From NCBI GenBank assembly GCA_900642245.1, contig CAAAJI010000295.1, positions 29,670 to 49,217 of the forward strand: a stretch of DNA of 19,548 bases. The letters are read 5' to 3'. Within the stretch, counting starts at the first letter, position 1, and every line of letters begins with the position of its first letter. The translations under genes and the position numbers were made by a program. This document shows positions 8,416 to 15,047 of this stretch, one piece after another. Origin of the DNA: Fragilaria radians. Its lineage: Eukaryota; Bacillariophyta; Fragilariophyceae; Fragilariales; Fragilariaceae. The notes under the pieces are model-generated. The model had not been told where the DNA came from. It made no database searches and worked only from the letters and a program-made list of their open reading frames with translations.

Positions 8416-8906
8416 AATTTTTGATTCATTGATGTATCAGGCCCTTCCTTTCCCATGCCAACAAATAGATTAAATTGGAAGACATCATGTCTCAAATATT
8501 TGGTTACTCACAAGCTGTACTCTGGCAGATAAGAATTGGATGCATGTGATATCATGGAGATAAGCACTATGTGGATGATGTATCAGCAATTGATTGCAGG
8601 ATTCATGAGACATGGAATATACAATTGCATCATCAGACCAACTGGTGACTGTACTCATTTGTTTACTACCTTCAATGAATCCCAATCCACCAATACTATT
8701 TCCAATACTCACGGACTCAACAGTACCAGCTTCCATTTCCAAGGTTAACATGAGCATACCCCGAATGACTAATTTCACTGAAGAGCTCGGATCACCTTGT
8801 TTCCATAGTACATCACCATTGACATATTGCTTTTGGACATAATTCGAAAAGAGGCATTTGACCAATGCTTGATCAGCACTTGTTAAATTCATCAAGACGA
8901 AGATAA
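8416..8906 (-). pseudogene. SulP cyclic-nucleotide-binding tail, fragment S2
   Basis: The minus-strand reading 8895 to 8485 covers the cNMP-binding fold (QYVNGDVLWKQGDPSSSVKL) and the C-terminal helices (SARVQLVSNQIFET). The phosphate-binding cassette is altered: GEL has become GGL, and the arginine of S4 (QRMSTV) is now glutamine (KQMSTV). A TGA at 8485-8487 replaces the CGA of S4, cutting the last few residues. The STAS part is absent. It lies between the two copia leader repeats, and its downstream flank (8416-8484) matches that of S4. Many CpGs seen in S4 are TpG or CpA here. Confidence 0.75.
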
Positions 8907-8908
8907 AG

Positions 8909-9880
8909 GATCAAGGAGATAATGATGGTGAGAAATAGAAATGATGAAGGAATATTGAAAAATAAGTTACTCTTTGACATGATTTGTTGTAACCATCATG
9001 TCAGCTACGGTAATTTAGAGAGCCATTTCTCCTTATCCAAATCATCGCATCTTCTCTGATACGCGCCCAGTTGTAGCGTTGTGACTAGACAAACATTTCG
9101 AAATCCGGTGACAAAACTTCCCAGTTTTTAGTAGGAATTTTTGTCATTGATCTTGCGAGAAATTTTCCCTATAGTCATCGACGGTCATAATATTAATACG
9201 ATAAAGAGGTCATTCACAATTCGAGAGGTCATTAATTTATTTAAGGAGGACATTGATACGTCGAAAGAGGTCATTGATAAATTAAAAGAGTTGTCAGAGT
9301 CTGAGAAGTTGCCGGAGAAGGGAATTGATTTGCGATTTGCCAGGAGAGTTGCTGGATAAAAATTATTAATCAAAACTTTAAATTAAAATAAATTTAACGG
9401 AACGTGACAAGAGTGACAAGAGCAACAAAAAGAACAAAAACGGAGGCGAGTGATAAAGCTGTGAAACTTCCCAAGTTTGATGGGAAAAGAGTGTCCTTCC
9501 CATTTTGGTGGAAGAATTGTATTGCATATGCATGAGTATATTACTTCATGGAAGCTCTAAAAAAGGATGCTTCACTTCCAAATAGAGAGGATGAAGTTCT
9601 TGCAACAGATGCAAAAGGAAAGCATAAGGCACAAGGAAAGCAAAGAAACAACATAGCCATGGCATGTCTTGTCAGTGCTTTCAGCAAAGAGGCGGATATT
9701 TCAATTGTTGATGCAAATAGTACAGATGAATATTCAAATGGGCTTGCATATTTGTTGAAGAGTTGCAGAAGAAGTATTTGCTATTAGATACAATAACAAG
9801 AATTGAACTGCAAACTGAATTAAATAACATTTGCATGAAAAGAAAGGAGAATCCCACAGCCTTGTTTGAACAAATTGCAA
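8909..9880 (+). repeat. copia leader + gag start, direct repeat copy 2
   Basis: This is the partner of 7446-8414. It contains the same hairpin, the same spaced GAGGTCATT motifs, the tandem GTGACAAGA pair near 9404-9421, and the same two gag lesions (TGA at 9533-9535; one-base deletion near 9758-9763). Unlike copy 1 it continues into the rest of gag and pol. Its left end joins S2 at about 8906, where both sequences contain ATCAAG. Confidence 0.9.
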
Positions 9881-10260
9881 GTATGAGAAACAGGTATAAT
9901 CAAGGAACATGTAATGTCTCTAAGGTTGATCCGTTTGCTGTAGTCATGGCTGCGGCACCAATGGAATATTAAGCAGCATTGGTGGCTAAGCAATGTCATC
10001 AAGGAAATAATCTGACATTGGACCATCTCCGTGAAGTCATAGATGCAGTATGGGACTAATTGTTCTCATGGTGAAGAAGGTAGTACAGAAGTATTGTTAC
10101 CAAATTTTATAGAAACATGCTTCACCTGTAAGAAGAAGGGGCATAAAGCTGGTCAATGTCCTAAAGAAAGCAAAGAATCCAAAAAATGGAGCAGATAAAG
10201 CAACTGTGTGTGGTCATTGTGGAAAAAAGGGACATAATGAATCCAATTGTTGCCTTACGC
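9413..10260 (+). pseudogene. copia gag with two CCHC zinc knuckles
   Basis: Gag coats the element RNA. The first part (frame 2) reads KLPKFDGK and WWKNCIAYA, then meets TGA at 9533, and continues with EALKKDASLP and NNIAMACLVSAFS. A one-base loss near 9760 moves the reading to frame 1: QKKYLLLDTITRIEL, NPTALFEQIASMRNRYN, AVVMAAAPMEY. A stop TAA at 9970-9972 sits where CAA is expected, and the reading resumes with LTLDHLREVIDAVW. Two C-x2-C-x4-H-x4-C knuckles follow, one in frame 2 (cysteine codons 10118 and 10157) and one in frame 3 (codons 10209 and 10248), so a further frame change separates them. The likely start was an ATG near 9413 that now reads ACG or GTG. Confidence 0.82.
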
Positions 10261-10411
10261 CTAAAAAAAGAATAAAGCACCAGCTTGGATGCGTGGTACA
10301 TTGGAATCCAACAAAGCAGCAGCAGGCGCTGTTGAACAGAACAGATTGGAGGATCAGTTGGCAATGAATGAAATGATTTCATTTCCATCTGAAGTTACTA
10401 GGACATCAAAA

Positions 10412-10625
10412 TATCTGCATTGCAGATTCAGCATGATCCGCACATTCAACAGGGCACAGAGAAGGAGTAAAAGGGTTGCAAGCAGTGGAGAAAGGAGCAG
10501 GATTTATGTTGGTAAATGGTTCAATTTCATATAGAGCATGAGTGGGAACCTACCTGTCACTGCATACGAAAAGCATGGTTGTGATGTGATGCATGCAACC
10601 CTTGTAAATGTCAAATACGTAAAAT
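10412..10625 (+). pseudogene. copia aspartic protease remnant
   Basis: The sequence GCAGATTCAGCATGA (10421-10435) reads A-D-S-A-stop, a retropepsin-type Asp-Ser-Ala active site directly followed by TGA. The same frame then gives HSTGHREGVKGLQ and GAGFMLVNGSISYRA, the substrate-cleft region of copia proteases, before another stop. The C-terminal part (NLPVTAYEKHG, MHATLVNVKYV) is in a different frame. The domain lies between zinc knuckles and integrase as expected. The active-site triad is identifiable, but the enzyme is not encodable as written. Confidence 0.62.
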
Positions 10626-10759
10626 GTAAACAATCAATTTAGTTAGCACAACAAATTGATGAAAGATGGTTAAAATTCTGGCAATCATAAAAATGTATTA
10701 TGGTTTATAAATGGACGCGCTAAGTTAACTTTGAAGAAGGGGTTATTTTTTGATCCTAC

Positions 10760-11640
10760 ATGAAGCGTACGACAAATGAGATCATTGGAGCAACTGCAGG
10801 CATTCAAAAGAAATTTATGGCAATTCAACAAGCATATGAGAAGCTTGGTCAGTGTAGTGAAGAGTTGACCAGAAAATTCCTGGATCACTTGGGGCATTTG
10901 AATTGCAAAATCAAAGCAAAAGAATGTACCCAAAGAAAGTAGACATGAGACATCTGGAATACCTAATGAGCGAATCTTCCTAGATATTGCAATCATTAAA
11001 CAGCCAAATGGTGAATCAAAGATCAATGAACAAAATTGGAGAATCATAGTAGATGAATGTACTCGATTAAAATTTTCCTTCATTCTTTACTACCAAAAAG
11101 GAATGATTGAACCAACGTGCGTACAACTGAATAAATGGCATCAGAGTGGGAAACCTGTGAAGTAAATTTGACTAGATAATGTAGGAGAAACAAAGACTTA
11201 AAAGTAAGAGCTGTGAGCAGTGATTAGAAATTGGGAATATAGTTTGAATTTATAGCAGCAAGTACTCCACAGCAAAATCACCTTGCACAGTTGGCATTTG
11301 CTGTAGTTTCAAACCGAGGCAGTGCTTTAATGTACCAAGCCAATGTTCCCTTAGATATTCCTCTGCGTTTGTTTCAAGCAGCAGCATGCCTTGATGGGTT
11401 GATTACAATTAACTTGAATGGTAAAATTGGATCAAGTGTTTTCATTGTAGTAACGGTAAAGTGCCAGAATTTGGAGTGAGGCAGGACATGTTAAAACAAA
11501 TGTCCTGTATGTGTATTGGATATACACTTGATCATGCTGGTGGTTACTATAGAATATGGGACCCATTAACAAGAGGTTTACATGAAACACGTGATATTGT
11601 ATGGTTGACTCAGATGTTCTACCAATGACAATCGGAGTCA
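10760..11640 (+). pseudogene. copia integrase, catalytic Glu replaced
   Basis: The pre-integrase zinc region is eroded: YEKLGQCSEELTRKFL has glutamine where the zinc-binding histidine of the family (EKLGH) is expected, and the downstream CxxC is shortened. The core follows in frame 3: RIFLDIAIIKQP with the first catalytic Asp (codon 10983-10985), MIEPTCVQLNKW, and LDNVGE with the second Asp (codon 11175-11177). The third position is TPQQNHLAQ; the last Gln (codon 11288-11290, CAG) replaces the Glu usual in this motif. The C-terminal part includes NRGSALMYQANVPL, YTLDHAGGYYRIWDP and HETRDIVWLTQMFY. Multiple stops make it inactive. Confidence 0.82.
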
Positions 11641-11914
11641 TTGGAGGTAAATATAACTTCATTTCTAGAGTATGTTGTCCCTCACAATGAAGAACAAGAA
11701 GTCATACCAGGCAATAATGAAGATGCTGGTGTGACTGAGACTGAGAATGTTAAAGCTGGGGAGGGTACAGCTAAATTAACAAGGTCTGGACGAACGGTTA
11801 AAATACCAAAGCGTTATTGTGACGTTACAGCATAGACTGCAAGTTAAAGCATACTATTATTATATGGCAAATTGTCCTGATGAAACCCACATGGAAGCAT
11901 AAGTACTATCAAGT

Positions 11915-12960
11915 GTGGGGGCTGGAATTGGTGGAGGATTTGAACACACCCAAGAATTACATGCATTGAAATTCAATGAAGCCATACAAATAGTCGATAA
12001 GAAGAAATGGGAAGCAGCAGTGGAAGACGATTATAACTGGATGCTGAAGCATGGAGTGTTCAAACCAGTGACACTTAGTAACTTACCAGCAGGCACTAAA
12101 CAACCTAGGACATGAAGAAATAAATCAAATGGCACATGTCGTGCACGCTTAGCAGCAAGAGGCTCTGAACAAGTTGATGGAGAGCATAATTATTCTGATA
12201 TAAAATCATCCAATGTTGTGAATCAAGCAACCACTATAATTTTCTTTATTATGGCAATTATGGCAAAATGGTCCATAGAATTATTGAACGTACAAGGTGC
12301 ATTTCTAAATGGAGAATTTGAGGATGGACAGATCATATGCATGAAAGCACCACAGGGATTTAAAAGTATTATCCAGTAAATGTAGTATTGCAATTGACAA
12401 AGACTATTTATGGATTTATTCAAGCAGCATTAGCATTTTGGAGGAAACTTGTTTTAGCCTTCCTGTCAATTCATTTTCAGCACAGTAAAGCTGATCCATG
12501 TCTATTTTTCAAGTGGACAAAACAGGGATTGGTGATGTGGATATGTCAATGATTTGCGTGGTACTGGAAAAAAGGAAGTATGTATTCTATCATAAATGGA
12601 ATTGATGAAAATTTTGATTGTGATGAAATAGGATCAATCAAGGAATATGTGGGCTACAAGGTTGAGTATGATCCAGAGCAAGGAAGAATGAAGTTAACAC
12701 AGCCAGTGCTATTTCAAAGTTTACGTGATGAATTTGACTTGCCAGAAGGAATTATTGTATCTACACCTGCTGTACCTGGAACAGTATTGTTCAAAGATGT
12801 CTTGGATACAACGTTTGATGAACAGCGTAATTATCACAAAGAAATTGGAAAGCTGCTACATCTAATGCTTTGGAGTCGATCAGAAATTCAAAATTCTGCT
12901 CGAGATTATCCAGACATATGGCAAATGCATCACAAAAACAAATTGAAGCCATGAAGAAAG
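11915..12960 (+). pseudogene. copia reverse transcriptase, two catalytic Asp positions read Asn
   Basis: The RT begins with ELHALKFNEAIQ and KKKWEAAVEDDYNWM, the usual copia start. After a TGA at 12113 the frame continues (SNGTCRARLAARG) to LLNVQGAFLNGEFEDG and CMKAPQGF. In copia RTs the first catalytic residue is Asp in DVKGAFL; here it is Asn (codon 12287-12289). The YVDD box reads YVND (12542-12553). The thumb is an open reading from 12580 to 12954: DCDEIGSIKEYVGYKVEYD, LTQPVLFQSLRDEFDLP, GKLLHLMLWSRSEI. Two substitutions at metal-binding positions plus frame breaks rule out activity. Confidence 0.85.
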
Positions 12961-13640
12961 TTATGATGTAAAGCAAACATCAAATAGAGGAATATTGTTA
13001 CAACCAACAGAGACATGGGATGGTGATCCCTATTTTATTTTTACAACCAGTGGGAGGGCCGATTTGGACTATCCCAATGACACTGATACACGTCATAGCA
13101 TCAGTGGATACTCCGCAGAGAAAAAGGTACACTAACAATTACTGCAACTGAGACTATCGTAGCAGTACGCTGTGTGCAGGATTTGTTGTTTCAGATGATA
13201 ATTCTTGAGACATTGGGCTTAAAAATTAAGAAGCCTATGATACTGGAAATAGATAATAAAGGTGCCAAAGATCTTGCAAACAATTGGAGTGTTGGAGGCC
13301 GCACACGCCACCTGGATGTACATGATTATTTTTTGCGTGATCTAAAGGAAGATGGTATTATCACTGTAAAATAGATTCTAACAAATGACTAAAGTAGTGA
13401 TTTATTCACCAAGAATCTTGCAGGGCCATTATTTGAGAAGCATACTGCAGTATATTGAGGGCATAATGAATACATGCAGTATATTGAAACTTCTCAAGGG
13501 GAGAAAGGTGTCAGGAGAAGCACAAACAAGAGAGCAAGAGCCTTCAAGCAAGATCAATGTCAAGAGAAACAAGATTGATGTCACAAACATGTTCGATGTT
13601 GTGACTTGCAATGCAACTATGTGGTATATGAACTAGATAT
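12950..13640 (+). pseudogene. copia RNase H and 3' end
   Basis: The RNase H start reads TETWDGDPYFIFTTSGRADLDYP and SISGYSAEKK in one frame; the second acidic residue is kept in TATETI (about 13140-13160). From 13174 an open stretch gives CVQDLLFQMIILETLGL, ILEIDNKGAKDL (third Asp) and NNWSVGGRTRHLDV, closing with DLKEDGIITVK before TAG at 13372. A final block with LFTKNLAGPLFEKHTAVY lies in another frame at about 13400-13460. The last 83-codon ORF (13385-13636) mixes this block with unassigned sequence. The domain is well recognised; the end of the element is not defined. Confidence 0.83.
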
Positions 13641-13802
13641 GAAGAACAGAAGGGGAACAAGAGGAACAAATTCTACACGAATACAAATTTACAAATGAAT
13701 CAGCAAGAACAAGAAAACTGCATACTTAATTTATTAATTTATATTTGTAGGAAACCTCAAGTTGTCCAGAATAGTACTTTAGCAACGTATTTTTAGTGTT
13801 AG
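13641..13802. other. AT-rich spacer after copia, no gene
   Basis: This short AT-rich stretch follows the copia pol end. A 3' LTR was expected here, but it does not match the copia leader at 7446-7735 or 8909-9200. Nothing else was recognised. Confidence 0.4.
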
Positions 13803-14037
13803 GTTTGAGAGCCCCTCAACACATGCTGTACTCTGGCAGATAAGTATCGGATACATATGATATCAAGAAGACAAGCACAATGTGGATGATGTAACAGCAA
13901 TTGATTGTAGGATTCACGAGACATGGAATATACAATCGCATCTTCTGACCAACAGGTGACTGTACTCATTCGTCGACTGCATTCAATGAATCCCAATTCA
14001 CCAATGCTATTTCCAATACTCACGGACTCAACAGTAC
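13803..14037 (-). pseudogene. SulP cyclic-nucleotide-binding tail, fragment S3
   Basis: This shortest copy of the family keeps, on the minus strand, VESVSIGNSIGELGF with the cassette arginine (SRRMSTVTC), the following helix (SMSRESYNQLLLHHPH) and SARVQHV. The extreme C-terminus differs from S4 after QHV. The N-terminal half of the binding fold is replaced at about 14035 by sequence that encodes an AAA ATPase piece on the opposite strand. Nucleotide identity with S4 is high over about 230 bases. Confidence 0.75.
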
Positions 14038-14200
14038 AACTTTCTAATGATGTCATTAATATCCTCATAGTAGGTGCCACCAACCGAGCATTTGATATTG
14101 ATTTAGTCATCCTACAACCACTGTCTCAATCTCACTTTGTGGGATTATCCATGAGGACTGCAAGAGAACGTATCTTACAAGGTATACTTTCAAAAGTTCC
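14034..14200 (+). pseudogene. AAA ATPase fragment (ATAD1/spastin-like subgroup)
   Basis: The plus-strand reading DVINILIVGATNRAFDIDLVIL, continuing SHFVGL and RTARERILQGILSK, matches the sensor-1 block (ATNR) and the following helix of classical AAA ATPases such as ATAD1/Msp1, katanin or spastin. Walker A and B are absent. The arginine-finger segment, normally LRR followed by hydrophobic and Pro, reads LQPLSQ, so both arginines are lost. The fragment starts exactly where S3 ends and runs into sequence I cannot assign. It is too short to place beyond the AAA family. Confidence 0.62.
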
Positions 14201-14464
14201 TACATCAACAAGTGTTACACATTTCGGAATAGGCAGACATGGCGGAAGGATTTTCTTTGAGTGGCTTGATGCAATTGGTACGGATAGCAGCACAACTTGG
14301 CCCTTTATGTGAAGGTCATGGAATTCAAAGTTCCAACCTTTATTGACCATTAACACAACATGATTTTCGTCAAGATTGTCAATATATTGGACCAACTCCC
14401 CTTTCCAATGCCTATTGAAGATCCTTGATTCAATTTTATCATCAACAACAACATGATACTTCAT
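14132..14464 (-). CDS. uncharacterised ORF (110 codons)
   Basis: This minus-strand reading has an ATG at 14462-14464 and a stop at 14132. It includes YHVVVDDKIESRIFN and KGWNFEFHDLHIKGQVVL, which look protein-like, with alternating hydrophobic strands in the N-terminal 70 codons. Its last third is the antisense of the AAA fragment and is unlikely to be native, so if coding at all only about 14200-14464 is original. I do not recognise the family. It could be a captured exon or chance. Confidence 0.25.
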   Translation of the reverse strand: MKYHVVVDDKIESRIFNRHWKGELVQYIDNLDENHVVLMVNKGWNFEFHDLHIKGQVVLLSVPIASSHSKKILPPCLPIPKCVTLVDVGTFESIPCKIRSLAVLMDNPTK

Positions 14465-14465
14465 T

Positions 14466-14770
14466 TCACCAGCAATAGCAATAATTTTCTCCTGTTAGGT
14501 AGCTATAGCTATCTATGGGTAATTACTAATAATTTCTGTTATCGAATTGCAAGCTATAGACCTACTTTCTAAATCATTGTTCATTGCTTTTCCTTAACTT
14601 TCTAATTTCCATAAATTTCTAAAAATATCGTCGAATTTTCCTAATCGTGTCACTTGTGAACTTGTGACCACTAATGTACTGTGATATCGGTTCTGCTCAC
14701 TGCTCACTCCAACTTCACACATCTCATCCACCCTAACCCAATTTTTCTTCATAAGAAAAACATCCATCAA
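14466..14770. other. no gene recognised
   Basis: This stretch is AT-rich with stops in all frames apart from a 64-codon minus-strand reading without features. The only structure noted is the palindrome TAGCTATAGCTA at about 14501-14512. It may contain promoter sequence for the short ORF at 14773, but no element is recognisable. Confidence 0.35.
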
Positions 14771-14772
14771 GG

Positions 14773-14979
14773 ATGCTACAATCAACACCCGGGGGAGACT
14801 TTTTCCCTGCTGGTACTATTTCTGTTCATGAATTGGACAGTATTATAGACTCCAATGCAACATCAACAATACTCTTGGATCTTGCACAAAATACAAATAT
14901 AGGCCAATTTGAAAAAGTTAGAAGGCTTAATCAGGAAATGTTATGGTTCTCAACCAATCTTTCATCCACAAATAAATAG
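14773..14979 (+). CDS. small ORF (68 codons), weakly T-repeat related
   Basis: It has a real ATG and a stop at 14977-14979. The second half, with STILLDLAQNTN and EKVRRLNQEM, sits over nucleotides that align loosely with the acidic-peptide region of T1/T4 (ARIL, MAQ). The end over ATGGTTCTCAACCAATCTTTC and TAAATAGCATGG corresponds to shared T sequence. It may be the last exon of a paralogue of whatever gene gave rise to T, or a chance ORF. It lies just upstream of RBR copy B on the same strand. No family was recognised. Confidence 0.25.
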   Translation: MLQSTPGGDFFPAGTISVHELDSIIDSNATSTILLDLAQNTNIGQFEKVRRLNQEMLWFSTNLSSTNK

Positions 14980-14996
14980 CATGGGTGGTTTCCCCA
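14860..14996 (+). repeat. T repeat, weak partial copy T3
   Basis: Only the 3' part is recognisable: an ATTCTCAAyCAATCTT-like block, then AAATAGCATGG at about 14970-14980, as in T1, T2 and T4. Unlike T1 and T4 it precedes an RBR gene rather than following one. Confidence 0.45.
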
Positions 14997-15047
14997 ATCC
15001 CTAATGAGGTTTGAGTCGTAAAAGTTGTTTCTCAGTCATTATCTCGG

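Larger units (their letters stand above)
8909..13640 (+). mobile_element. Ty1/copia LTR retrotransposon, nearly full internal region, decayed
   Basis: The order is leader, gag with two zinc knuckles, protease, integrase, RT, RNase H: the copia order, with integrase before RT. Motif after motif matches, from memory, a gag-pol lineage frequent in diatom genomes: HLxLxLNxxx-like knuckles, the integrase end with YTLDHAGGYYRIWDP, and NNWSVGGRTRHLDV in RNase H. Every domain is broken by stops or frame changes. The sequence at 13640-13804 does not match the leader at 8909-9200, so a paired LTR structure was not seen and true element ends are undefined. Confidence 0.9.

Noticed and set aside
7446..9200. 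The two copia 5' repeats as a pair of LTRs around an element
   Set aside because: They include gag coding sequence, enclose only SulP fragment S2, and no matching copy lies at the 3' end of pol.
9141..9359. 72-codon ORF in the copia leader as a separate gene
   Set aside because: It starts at TTG rather than ATG, and copy 1 breaks the same frame with single-base indels, so coding is unsupported. The repeat motifs are reported instead.
14501..14512. TAGCTATAGCTA palindrome as a regulatory site
   Set aside because: It is short, isolated and AT-rich, with no second copy nearby.
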